Shown here in pieces: positions 54,064 through 62,304 of a stretch of 64,000 nt of DNA. Made by a program: the position numbers and the translations under genes. The notes under the pieces are model-generated. The model made no database searches and was not told where the DNA came from. It saw only the letters and a list, made by a program, of their open reading frames with translations. Within the stretch, counting starts at the first letter, position 1; each line of letters begins with the position of its first letter. Source of the DNA: Denitromonas sp. (GTDB lineage Bacteria > Pseudomonadota > Gammaproteobacteria > Burkholderiales > Rhodocyclaceae); assembly GCF_034676725.1 (NCBI RefSeq), contig NZ_JAUCBR010000004.1:2185501-2249500 (forward strand). The letters run 5' to 3'.

Positions 54064-54933
54064 ATGAACATCGGATTTATCGGCCTGGGCCTGATGGGGC
54101 GCCCCATGGCGCTCAACCTGCGCAAGGCCGGCTTCGCGGTCAACGTGTGGGCGCGGCGCGCGGCGTCGCTGGCGCCGCTGCGGGCCGCCGGTGCCGTGGC
54201 CCACGGCAGCATTGCCGAGGTCGCCGCGGCGTCCGACGTGGTCTTCTCCTGCGTGCCCGACGCCCCCCAGGTGGCCGAGGTGGCGCAGGCCGTGGCCGAC
54301 GGCGCACGGCCCGGGCTGGTGTATGTCGACATGAGCACCATCGCCCCGGCGGCGGCGCGCGAGATTGCCGCCGGGCTGCAGGCGCGTGGCGTGGTGATGC
54401 TCGACGCGCCGGTCTCCGGCGGTGAATCCGGCGCCATCGCCGGCACGCTGACCATCATGGTCGGCGGCGAGCCGGCGGCCTTCGACACCGTGCGGCCAGC
54501 CTTCGAGGCCATGGGCAGAAGCATCACCCGGGTGGGCGAGTCGGGCGCGGGCCAGGTGGCCAAGGCCTGCAACCAGATCCTCACCGGCGTGGGCGTGGCG
54601 GCGGTGGCCGAGGCGCTCAACTTTGCACGCAAGAGCGCGGTCGATCCGGCCCGCGTGCGCGAGGCGCTGCTCGGCGGCTTCGCCAGCAGTCGCATCCTCG
54701 AAAACCACGGCCAGCGCATGATCGAGCGCAACTTCAAACCCGGCTTCAAGGCCTGGATGCACCAAAAAGACATGGGCATTGTCATGGATGAAGCGCACCG
54801 GCTTGGCCTGGCCTTGCCGGCGGCGGCGGTGAGTGCGCAGCTGTTCAATGCGCTGGTCGGCAGCGGCATGGGCGAGGACGACTCGGTGGCCATGCTCAAG
54901 CTGTTTGAATCCATGAGCGGAGGTGTCGCATGA
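54064..54933 (+). CDS. NAD(P)-dependent 2-hydroxy-3-oxopropionate reductase-like protein (copy 1)
   Basis: 289 aa, β-hydroxyacid dehydrogenase. N-terminal Rossmann motif GFIGLGLMG (4-12), substrate signature DAPVSGGESGAIAGTL, catalytic Lys in GQVAKACNQIL, all intact. Family members reduce tartronate semialdehyde (GlxR/GarR) or oxidise 3-hydroxyisobutyrate; context does not decide. GGAGAGG lies 6-9 bases before the ATG. Followed, with ATGA overlap, by a paralogue. Confidence 0.87.
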   Translation: MNIGFIGLGLMGRPMALNLRKAGFAVNVWARRAASLAPLRAAGAVAHGSIAEVAAASDVVFSCVPDAPQVAEVAQAVADGARPGLVYVDMSTIAPAAAREIAAGLQARGVVMLDAPVSGGESGAIAGTLTIMVGGEPAAFDTVRPAFEAMGRSITRVGESGAGQVAKACNQILTGVGVAAVAEALNFARKSAVDPARVREALLGGFASSRILENHGQRMIERNFKPGFKAWMHQKDMGIVMDEAHRLGLALPAAAVSAQLFNALVGSGMGEDDSVAMLKLFESMSGGVA

Positions 54934-55802
54934 AGATCGGTTTCATTGGCCTGGGCGACATGGGGCAGTCGATGGCACGCCACCTCATCCGTGCCGGGCA
55001 CGAGCTGGCCGTGTGGGCGCGGCGCGAGGCAGCGGCCGAGGCGCTGCGCGGCGAAGGCGCCGCGTGGTGTGCCAGCCCGGCCGCGCTGGCCGCGCGAAGC
55101 GAGGTGGTGATCACCATGGTCACGGCCAGCGCCGATGTCGAGGCGCTGGTGCTGCGTGACGACGGCCTGCTCGCCGGCCTTGCGCCGGGCGCGGTGCATA
55201 TCGACATGAGCACCATCGCCCCCGGGACGGCACGTCAGCTCGCCGCCCGCTATGGCGAGCGCGGCATTGGCTGGCTCGATGCACCGGTCTCCGGCGGGCC
55301 GGCAGGCGCGCGCGAGGCGACGCTGGCGATCATGGTCGGCGGCGACGCCGCCATCCTGGCCCGCGTGCGGCCGGTGCTCGAGGTGCTGGGCAAGCGCATC
55401 GTGCACATCGGCGCGGCCGGTGCCGGCCAGGTGGCCAAGGCCTGCAACCAGATGATCATGGTCGCCGCCATCGAGGCCTCGGCCGAGGCCATGAACCTGG
55501 CTGCCGCCAACGGCGTGGATGTGGCCAAGGTGCGCGCCGCGCTGATGGGTGGCTCGGCCGGCTCGCGCGTGCTCGAGGTGATGGGTGAGCGCATGGTCAG
55601 CCGCAACTTCGACAAGGGCATCGATGCCCGCCTGCACCACAAGGACTTCGCCATCCTGATGGCCGAAGCCCATGCGCTCGGCACGCCGCTGCCGGTGGCC
55701 GGTGTGGTGTGGCAGCAACTCAATGCCCTGATGGCCCGCGGTGGCGCCCGCCAGGACACCGCTGCGCTGCTCACGGTGCTCGAGGCCATGCGCACCGCCT
55801 GA
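54930..55802 (+). CDS. NAD(P)-dependent 2-hydroxy-3-oxopropionate reductase-like protein (copy 2)
   Basis: 290 aa paralogue of the gene upstream: GFIGLGDMG Rossmann start, DAPVSGGPAGAREATL signature, GQVAKACNQMIM with catalytic Lys. The two are clearly diverged outside these motifs, so they probably differ in substrate or cofactor. Coupled to copy 1 by a four-base overlap. With hyi at 30301 they could serve glyoxylate metabolism, but no gcl, glycerate kinase or regulator is beside them. Confidence 0.87.
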   Translation: MKIGFIGLGDMGQSMARHLIRAGHELAVWARREAAAEALRGEGAAWCASPAALAARSEVVITMVTASADVEALVLRDDGLLAGLAPGAVHIDMSTIAPGTARQLAARYGERGIGWLDAPVSGGPAGAREATLAIMVGGDAAILARVRPVLEVLGKRIVHIGAAGAGQVAKACNQMIMVAAIEASAEAMNLAAANGVDVAKVRAALMGGSAGSRVLEVMGERMVSRNFDKGIDARLHHKDFAILMAEAHALGTPLPVAGVVWQQLNALMARGGARQDTAALLTVLEAMRTA

Positions 55803-55828
55803 CCGCCCCACTTCATGGAGGTTCGCTC

Positions 55829-56320
55829 ATGATGTTCCCGAATCGACGCCGCGTCCTGATGGCCGCTGCCGCACTGACCCTGGCCGGCTGCGCCAGCCTG
55901 CCCCTCAACATGCAGCCGCCCGAGGTGTCGGTGTCCGACCTGCGCCTGCTCGATGTCGGCTTGCTCGAACAACGCTTCGGCCTCAGCCTGCGGGTGCTCA
56001 ACCCCAACGACGCCGAGATCCCGATCGATGGCCTGAGCTTTACCGTCGAACTCAATGGCAAGCCCTTCGCCAAGGGCGTGAGCAACCAGGCCGTTACCGT
56101 GCCACGGCTCAGCGAGGCCATGCTGGAGGTCGAAGCCGTCAGCTCGCTCTCCGGTCTGCTGCGCCAGTTCGGCAGCATGGCCAGGGGGCAGGAGCGGATC
56201 GACTACCGCATTTACGGCACGCTTTACACCGGCAACCTGTTTGGCGGCGTACCTTTTGATCAGAAAGGCGAGGTGGATTTCGCCGATCTGGGGGTGCCGT
56301 CGGGGACGAGCCGGTTCTAG
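55829..56320 (+). CDS. LEA14-like (WHy domain) lipoprotein
   Basis: 163 aa. Lipobox LAGC (Cys21) and one WHy/LEA14 domain about 35-150 (FGLSLRVLNPNDAEIPIDGLSFTVELNGKPFAKG). Such lipoproteins are β-sandwich proteins linked to desiccation and stress tolerance in other organisms; here function is unknown. GGAGG precedes the ATG 55829 by about 8 bases. 26 bases after the reductase pair, so perhaps co-transcribed. Confidence 0.83.
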   Translation: MMFPNRRRVLMAAAALTLAGCASLPLNMQPPEVSVSDLRLLDVGLLEQRFGLSLRVLNPNDAEIPIDGLSFTVELNGKPFAKGVSNQAVTVPRLSEAMLEVEAVSSLSGLLRQFGSMARGQERIDYRIYGTLYTGNLFGGVPFDQKGEVDFADLGVPSGTSRF

Positions 56321-56367
56321 GTTCAGCGCCGCGTAGCGCTTCGGTTTTTGTGCCTTTGGCGGCGGTG
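56321..56367. other. Spacer before repeat copy 2
   Basis: 47 bases with nothing recognised. The whole gene-free stretch 56321-56972 consists of this spacer, the repeat (56368-56941) and 31 trailing bases. Confidence 0.5.
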
Positions 56368-56941
56368 CGTTGGCCGAGTCTCGCCCCGGCGGGCGACCTC
56401 CTTTCTTGCACGCGCAAGAAAGGAGGCAAAGAAGGCGCCCCACTGTGCCGCCGGCTTCGCCGGTGCCCTCACTGCGCCCGGCGCCGGCGGGTCGTGTCGC
56501 GAACTCGCCCTGCGGGCTCAGACAGGCGACACGACAATTCCCGCCGTCGCCGTTCTCCGTTCGGCGGCACAGAAGGGGAAAGGGGGCACGGGCTCGGCTG
56601 CGCCATCGGCCGCTTGGGTGGCTCTTCGTAGGGCGGGTTTCAACCCGCCATCGGTATTCGTTCGCTGGTCATTGGCGGGTTGAAACCCGCCCTACCAAAA
56701 CCTGCGTCGCTGTTGCCGGCGGGCACCCCATTCCCCTCTGTCGTGCCGAGCGCAGCAAATGCGGGGCGGAAAAAGCGGCTTCGCTGTCTGAGCCCGCAGG
56801 GCGAGTTTGCGAAGCTGCCCGCCCCGTGCTTGCGGAGGGAGGGGAGCCCGAAGGGCCACGACAGTGGGGTGTGCTTCTTTGCTTATCTTTGTTGCACAAG
56901 CAAGAAAGTAGGTCGCCCGCCGGGGCGAGACCCGGCCAACG
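56368..56941. repeat. Long interspersed repeat, copy 2, with a nested inverted repeat
   Basis: Same element as 37051-37540, in the same orientation, with mirrored ends. It is longer because the centre differs: at 56628-56695 it carries an additional perfect 23-base inverted repeat absent from copy 1. No coding potential that I credit. Confidence 0.85.
56628..56695. repeat. Nested 23-bp inverted repeat (REP-like) in repeat copy 2
   Basis: Arms 56628-56650 and 56673-56695 are perfect complements, beginning GTAGGGCGGGTTTCAACC, with a 22-base spacer. Each arm is itself a small hairpin (GGCGGGTT / AACCCGCC). Such structures are typical of REP/BIME-type elements mobilised by RAYT transposases; none is in the window. 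Confidence 0.8.
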
Positions 56942-56972
56942 GGCAGTCGAGGGGGGGTGACAGTCGGTCGAC

Positions 56973-57449
56973 TCAGCGAGGGGGCGCTGAATCGCTGCGA
57001 CTGGAGGAGGCTTTTAGCAACGCCTGGACTCGCCCTTGGAGACGCGGATGGTGCTCCTCAAAGTGACTGGCGCAGGCCAGTGCCCGATGGGTTGCGGCGT
57101 CATTCCACTGAACTAGCGTGTCGTGGCGGTCTTCGGGCGCCGTCTTCGCGAGCTTTCGCCAGAACGCTTCACTGACAAGCGCCTGTGTTTCGTTGGCCCG
57201 GTCTTCCCCTGCCACGGCAGCTGCATAGGCACCGAGTACCGCGGACGTCTGTTTGAGCACCAAAGCGTTGCCAGTCGTGTTGGACGAATGTTTGTGCAAG
57301 ATACGCGCTTCCGCTGCGCAGACGGCCCACTGCTGACCGATTTCCTCATCCGTGGCCGACGATGCAATGGATGGGGCGGAGTGGCGCATCCACAGAGCAA
57401 GCACGACGCTTGCCCAGGGTATGCGCCTCCAGGCACAACTGCTACGCAT
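56973..57449 (-). CDS. Small exported protein of unknown function overlapping the GGDEF-EAL gene
   Basis: 158 aa if started at ATG 57449. N-terminal basic then hydrophobic stretch (RIPWASVVLALWM), likely a signal anchor or signal peptide; the rest is helical with two Cys (ACASH and WAVCAAEA). The start overlaps the end of the diguanylate cyclase/phosphodiesterase gene by 8 bases (stop 57442-57444), so it may be translated with it. Alternative ATGs at 57458 and 57470. Unlike shadow frames it has ordinary amino acid composition, but it has no recognised family. Downstream lies repeat copy 2. Confidence 0.55.
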   Translation of the reverse strand: MRSSCAWRRIPWASVVLALWMRHSAPSIASSATDEEIGQQWAVCAAEARILHKHSSNTTGNALVLKQTSAVLGAYAAAVAGEDRANETQALVSEAFWRKLAKTAPEDRHDTLVQWNDAATHRALACASHFEEHHPRLQGRVQALLKASSSRSDSAPPR

Positions 57450-60228
57450 GCCCCACATCCGGCAACCCATACACGCGCACCGCCCGCAGCCCCCGCAGCA
57501 GCGCATCCATGTCGGCCGCGGGCAGCGGGTGGCTGCACAGGTAGCCCTGGTAGGCGTCGCAGGCCCAGCCGCGCAGCATGCGCAACTGGCCGGCGGTTTC
57601 GACGCCTTCGGCGAGCACTTGGATGCGCAGGGTGTGGGCCATGGCGATGATGGTTTCGGCAATGGCGGCGTCGTCGGGCTCGCTTTCGATGTCGGCGATG
57701 AAGGAGCGGTCGATCTTGAGGCGGTCGATGGGGAAGCGCTTGAGGTAGGCGAGGCTGGAGTAGCCGGTGCCGAAATCGTCCACGCCGATCATCACGCCCA
57801 GCGCCTTGGCGGCATCGAGCACCTCGGCGGTGAGCTCGGGGTTGCGCATGATGAGCGATTCGGTGAGCTCGAGCTCGAGTCGGTTGGCCGGCAGGCCGGT
57901 GTCCTGAAGGATGTCGGCGACGCTGTCGAGCAGGCCCGATTCGTCGAACTGGCGGGCCGAGAGGTTGACCGCAATGGGCACGTCGATGAGGTGGTTGCGC
58001 CGCCAGGCCTGGGCCTGGGCGCAGGCGGTGCGCAACACCCAGGCGCCGATCGGGACGATGAGGCCGCTGTCTTCGGCGATGGGGATGAACTCGGCGGGGT
58101 CGACCAGGCCTTCGTCGGGGTCGCGCCAGCGGAGCATGGCTTCGACGCCGATGAAACTGCCCGAGGCAATGTCGACCTGGGGCTGGTAGTAGAGCTCGAA
58201 CTCGTTGCGTTCGAGGGCGCGGCGCAGGCGGTTCTCGAGGGTGAGGCGGGCCGATACCAGTGTGGACAGGCGCGATTCGTAGAACTGGAAGTTGTTCCGG
58301 CCGGCGTCCTTGGCGTGGTACATGGCGGCGTCGGCATGCTGGATGAGGGTGTCGGCGGTGCTGCCGTCGTCGGGGTAGATGGCGATGCCGATGCTGGGGG
58401 TGACGGTGAGCCGGTGGCCCTTGATGTCGAAGGGGGCGCCGAGGGCCTCGATGATGCGTTCGGCCACTTCGGCGGCCTGGCGGCGGCTTTCGAGTTCGGG
58501 CAGGACGACGATGAACTCGTCGCCGCCCATGCGCGCGACGGTGTCCTGTTCGCGCACGCAGTGCTGGAAGCGCCCCGACACCGCCTTGAGCAGGGCATCG
58601 CCGGCCTGGTGGCCGAGCGAGTCGTTGACGTTCTTGAAGCGGTCGAGATCGAGAAAGAGCACGGCCAGCGACTGGTCGAAACGGCCGGCGGCCTCGAGCG
58701 CGGATTCGAGGCGGATGCCGAGCAGGCTGCGGTTGGGCAGGTCGGTGAGCGGATCGAAATGGGCGAGATGGAGGATGCGCGTCTCGGCGGCCTTGCGGTG
58801 GGTGATGTCTGAGGCGATGGCCAGGTAGCCGGTGATGCGTCCGTCCTGGGCGTCCATCAGCGGCGAGATGGACACGGCGGCGGGGACGTTGCGCCCGTCC
58901 GGCCGGGTCAGCTCGAGCTCGACCGGTTCGCTGGAGGACAGGCCGCGGGCGGTTTCGAGCACGGCGGCGAAGCCGCGCTTGCCGGTGGCGGCCTGCATGC
59001 GGGCCATGGCTTCGCGGTTGATGAAGTCGATCGGGGTGCGCTGGCCGATGACCATGTCGGCGGTGCAGCCGAGCATGTTCTCGGCGGCCGGGTTGAACAC
59101 GCGCACGATGCCGTCGGTGTCGGTGAGCACGATGGCGTAGTCGGCGCTGTGCAAGATGGCCTGCTGCAGCACGGTGCTGGCGCGCAGGGCGGCTTCCGAT
59201 GCGGTGCGCTGGGCCACTTCAGCCTGCAGGGTGGCGTTGGTGTCGGCCAGGATGCGGTTGGTGGCGGCAAGCTCGGCGGTGCTGCTGCGTACCCGCTCGC
59301 GAATGACCGAGTTACGGGTTTGCAGGAAGGCGACCAGCAAGGCGGCCAGGACGGTGATGGCCCAGCCGGTGGCGCGCTGGCGAGCGATCGAGGCGGAGGG
59401 CGCCAGTTCGAAGTGGTTGGGGGTGGGTGTGGCGATGACCAGCCAGCGGCGCGCGCCGAAGGCAATGGCTTCGACGTAGGCGGTCTCGAAGTTGTCGCCG
59501 ATCGTGTCGCGATAGACCTCGGGGGCGGTGCGCGGGTCGTCGGTGGCGTCCAGAATGGTGAAGGCCATGTTGCGCGCGTCGGGGTCCATCCCGGCCCACA
59601 GCGTGCTTTGCGCCAGTTCGCTCAGGTGCATGTAGATGCCGAGCAGGTGGTCGCCGGCCGGGGAGAACAGGCGGATGCCTTCGCCGTTTTCGGCCTCCGG
59701 GCTGAGCAGTGGCGTGGCGACGATCTGGCCGGTGCGCAGGGCGGCCTGCAGGCTCTCTTGCGCGACCAGGCCTTCCATGGCCAGGTCGGTGCCGGGCCTG
59801 GGCCAGGTGGCGTGGGTGGAGACATGGCGCGCCGGGAAGCGCAGTGGCGGCGTGGTGCTGTCGTCGATGTCGGCCAGGGCAATGGCCTTGATGAAGGTGT
59901 GCACCCGCATCAGCGAGCCGCTGATCTGCTCGAAGTCGCTCGCCGTGCCGGCGCCGGCGACGTCGACATGGTCGCTGAGCAGGCGCTGCAGGTCGAGCAC
60001 GGCGTCGAGCCGTTTGCGCAGGGTGCCGATGTGCTGGCCGGCGGCGAGCTGGAACTCGGCATACACGCGGTCGCGCTGGGCATCGAGCGCGCTCTTGTAG
60101 ACGGTCTCGGTGGCGGCAGCGAGCACCCCGGCCAGGGCAATGGCGAGGCCGAAGTGCTTGACGAGGCGGCGAAGGTGCCGGATCACGCGCGGTGTGCGCG
60201 TCGCGAGTTCATGCGATGCAGCTTCCAT
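57442..60228 (-). CDS. GGDEF-EAL protein with periplasmic sensor and PAS domain
   Basis: 928 aa. Membrane segment about 25-45, a large extracytoplasmic sensing region (to about 285) of the CHASE type, second membrane segment about 290-310, PAS about 340-475, GGDEF about 485-650 with intact MGGDEF and an RxxD inhibitory site (REQD) five residues before it, and EAL about 660-915. The EAL motif reads EAM (GVEAMLRWRD), a mild change, and the other catalytic motifs (DDFGTGYSSL) are present. Likely switches between making and degrading c-di-GMP. 39 bases follow the NnrS-like gene on the same strand. Confidence 0.92.
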   Translation of the reverse strand: MEAASHELATRTPRVIRHLRRLVKHFGLAIALAGVLAAATETVYKSALDAQRDRVYAEFQLAAGQHIGTLRKRLDAVLDLQRLLSDHVDVAGAGTASDFEQISGSLMRVHTFIKAIALADIDDSTTPPLRFPARHVSTHATWPRPGTDLAMEGLVAQESLQAALRTGQIVATPLLSPEAENGEGIRLFSPAGDHLLGIYMHLSELAQSTLWAGMDPDARNMAFTILDATDDPRTAPEVYRDTIGDNFETAYVEAIAFGARRWLVIATPTPNHFELAPSASIARQRATGWAITVLAALLVAFLQTRNSVIRERVRSSTAELAATNRILADTNATLQAEVAQRTASEAALRASTVLQQAILHSADYAIVLTDTDGIVRVFNPAAENMLGCTADMVIGQRTPIDFINREAMARMQAATGKRGFAAVLETARGLSSSEPVELELTRPDGRNVPAAVSISPLMDAQDGRITGYLAIASDITHRKAAETRILHLAHFDPLTDLPNRSLLGIRLESALEAAGRFDQSLAVLFLDLDRFKNVNDSLGHQAGDALLKAVSGRFQHCVREQDTVARMGGDEFIVVLPELESRRQAAEVAERIIEALGAPFDIKGHRLTVTPSIGIAIYPDDGSTADTLIQHADAAMYHAKDAGRNNFQFYESRLSTLVSARLTLENRLRRALERNEFELYYQPQVDIASGSFIGVEAMLRWRDPDEGLVDPAEFIPIAEDSGLIVPIGAWVLRTACAQAQAWRRNHLIDVPIAVNLSARQFDESGLLDSVADILQDTGLPANRLELELTESLIMRNPELTAEVLDAAKALGVMIGVDDFGTGYSSLAYLKRFPIDRLKIDRSFIADIESEPDDAAIAETIIAMAHTLRIQVLAEGVETAGQLRMLRGWACDAYQGYLCSHPLPAADMDALLRGLRAVRVYGLPDVGHA

Positions 60229-60267
60229 TGTGTGCGGCCAAAAAAAGGCAGCGGGATGACGGTCTGG

Positions 60268-61338
60268 CTAGTGGCGTGGGCGCCGACCGCTGACGACCGC
60301 GGTCATCATGGTGAGCAGAAACAGCCCGATGGCAATGGCATTGCCCAGGGCGCCATGTGCTCGCACGCCGTGGGTGCCGGCCAGATCGCCGAAAACGCGC
60401 AGCACCAGGCTCAGGTGCAGCAGCGCCAAGGGTACATAAAAACCGGCGTGATATGGCAACCGGACGCGAAGAACGGCAGGCAGGATGATGGGGGCATGAC
60501 CAAACACCATGGCAAAGACGAAGCCCACCGTCAGGCTGTGCATGGCGGTGTCCCAGCCGATGTCGCCCGGGGTGGGGGCCAGGGCGGCGAGCACCGCGCC
60601 GCCGAGTGCCAGCCACAGGTAGCCCGAGAGCAGGCACAGCGCGATGTAGCGGGTCAGCCCGGTGGTCTTGACGGTGCGGCGGGCCACGTCCTGCCGGAAC
60701 AGCCACAGCGCCAGGCCGAGGGCGCCGAGCCCGAACAGGCGGGCCCCGGCGGGCAGGGCGGCGAGCGAGGCGCCGGCGACGAGCAGGGCGATGAGGACGA
60801 TGAAGATCTGCTGCATGCGCCGGCTGACCCGAACCAGCCGCGACAGCTCCAGCCGTTCGCCGGCGATGGTGACAATGAGGAAGGCCGCCCACCACCACTG
60901 CGCGAGCGCGACCGTGCCGGTGAGCGCCCACACCAGCACGCCGATCAGCCAGGCGAGGGCGCCAAGGGTGAGCACGCGGGCGTGCAGGGCCGGCACGCGG
61001 CGCTGGGCATGCAGCGAGGCGAGTACCAGCACGATGCCGCCGGCGATGAAGCACAGCGTGGCCAGCGCCGGGGCGGCGCCGGCGATGAGCAGCGCGCTGC
61101 CGAGGCCGCCGGCGAGCGGGCCGAGGTAGGCCCAGCGCTGGCCGACGGCGACGGCGCGTTCGAGCGAGATGAGCGTACCGAAGAAGGCGCACATCATCAG
61201 CGCGCCGTGCGGGGCCCCGGCGACGAAGGCCGGGGTGGGCCAGGCCAGGCGCCACAGGCCGGCGAGCACGCCGGTGATCAGCCCGGCAAAGCCGAGCACC
61301 AGCAGCGGGGCGCGCTGCCAGGGCGCGAGGTCAGACAT
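60268..61338 (-). CDS. NnrS-like multi-pass membrane protein
   Basis: 356 aa, about twelve membrane helices with His residues in HGALMM, SLHAQ and a VFGHAPIILPAVL segment. This resembles NnrS-family haem/copper membrane proteins that protect denitrifiers against nitric oxide. Assignment is by overall pattern, not a strict motif. ATG at 61338 overlaps the DUF59 gene stop by 8 bases. A DUF59 gene adjacent to an NnrS-like gene is a recurring pair in denitrifiers, supporting the call. Confidence 0.65.
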   Translation of the reverse strand: MSDLAPWQRAPLLVLGFAGLITGVLAGLWRLAWPTPAFVAGAPHGALMMCAFFGTLISLERAVAVGQRWAYLGPLAGGLGSALLIAGAAPALATLCFIAGGIVLVLASLHAQRRVPALHARVLTLGALAWLIGVLVWALTGTVALAQWWWAAFLIVTIAGERLELSRLVRVSRRMQQIFIVLIALLVAGASLAALPAGARLFGLGALGLALWLFRQDVARRTVKTTGLTRYIALCLLSGYLWLALGGAVLAALAPTPGDIGWDTAMHSLTVGFVFAMVFGHAPIILPAVLRVRLPYHAGFYVPLALLHLSLVLRVFGDLAGTHGVRAHGALGNAIAIGLFLLTMMTAVVSGRRPRH

Positions 61339-61651
61339 CGTCGGGCTGCCAGCCAAAGTGGGCCTTGGCGGTGTCGCTCATCATGGCCGGCGTCCATTCG
61401 GGTTGCCAGACCAGTTCGACGCTGCGGTCGAGCTCGGGCGCGAGGCGGCGCAGCGCGGCGTCGACCTCGTCCATGATCATCTGGCCCATGGGGCAGGCGG
61501 GGCTGGTCATGGTCATCTCCACCGCGATCTGGGCATCGGTGAGGCGGACGGTGTAGATCAGCCCGAGGTCGACGATGTTCATGCCGACTTCGGGGTCGAT
61601 GACTTGCTTGAGGGCGTCGCGGACAGCGGTTTCGTCGAGGGGGTGGCTCAT
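61331..61651 (-). CDS. DUF59 metal-sulfur cluster assembly factor
   Basis: 106 aa DUF59 protein (KQVIDPEVGMNIVDLGLIY, then TMTSPACPMGQMI), resembling PaaD/SufT-type factors involved in Fe-S protein maturation. The conserved Cys is in ACPMG. Start overlaps the aldolase stop (ATGA). The MTS/CPMG motifs are complete, so the protein is expected to be functional. Confidence 0.9.
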   Translation of the reverse strand: MSHPLDETAVRDALKQVIDPEVGMNIVDLGLIYTVRLTDAQIAVEMTMTSPACPMGQMIMDEVDAALRRLAPELDRSVELVWQPEWTPAMMSDTAKAHFGWQPDDV

Positions 61652-62304
61652 GTCGGGGTGTCGGAATCGAGGGGGCGGGGGCGGCCGTACCAGCGGAACT
61701 GGTCGAGGGCGTCGGCCATCTGGGCGGCGTCGAGCAGCGGCGGTTCGCCCAGGCTGCGCGCGCGCCAGTAGTGTTCGCACAGTGCTTCGAGTTCGATGGC
61801 GCGGTCGAGCACGCTGGCCAGGTCGGGGGCCAGCACGATCATGCCGTGGTTGGCCATCAGCGCCGCGCTGCGGTCGGCCAGCGCGGCCACGGTGGCGTCG
61901 GACAGCGCCTGGGTGCCGAAGGTGGCGTAGGCGCCGCAGCGCACGCTGTCACCACCGAAGCGCGCCACCATGTAGTGGAAGGCGGGCACGTCCATGCGCT
62001 GGCAGGCCAGCGCGGTGGCGAAGGGCGCGTGGGCATGCAGGATGGCGCCGACCTCGGGCCGGGCGGCGTAGATGTCGTGGTGCAGCCGCCATTCACTCGA
62101 CGGCGCGCGCCGGCCGCGGGCGCTGCCATCGGCAGCCACATGGGTCATGTCGGCGGCCTCGCAGCGCGCCGGGGCCATGCCCGAGGGGGTGACCAGGAAG
62201 CCGCTACCGTCGCGCACGCTGACATTGCCGGCGGTGCCCACCGACAGGCGGGCGGCGCTCATGCCGCGGGCGGCCTCGAGCAGCGGGGCGGCCAGGGGGC
62301 TCAT
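61648..62304 (-). CDS. Class II aldolase/adducin family protein, methylthioribulose-phosphate branch
   Basis: 218 aa, class II aldolase fold (GTAGNVSVRDGSGFLVTPSG; zinc His pair in AILHAHAPFATAL; NHGMIVLAP). It overlaps mtnA (ATGA), so its substrate is very likely methylthioribulose-1-phosphate. Two activities are known in this position: MtnB dehydratase (methionine salvage) or an Ald2-type aldolase of the DHAP-ethylene shunt, as in Rhodospirillum rubrum. Sequence alone does not decide. No downstream salvage gene (mtnC, mtnD) is visible. Confidence 0.8.
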   Translation of the reverse strand: MSPLAAPLLEAARGMSAARLSVGTAGNVSVRDGSGFLVTPSGMAPARCEAADMTHVAADGSARGRRAPSSEWRLHHDIYAARPEVGAILHAHAPFATALACQRMDVPAFHYMVARFGGDSVRCGAYATFGTQALSDATVAALADRSAALMANHGMIVLAPDLASVLDRAIELEALCEHYWRARSLGEPPLLDAAQMADALDQFRWYGRPRPLDSDTPT

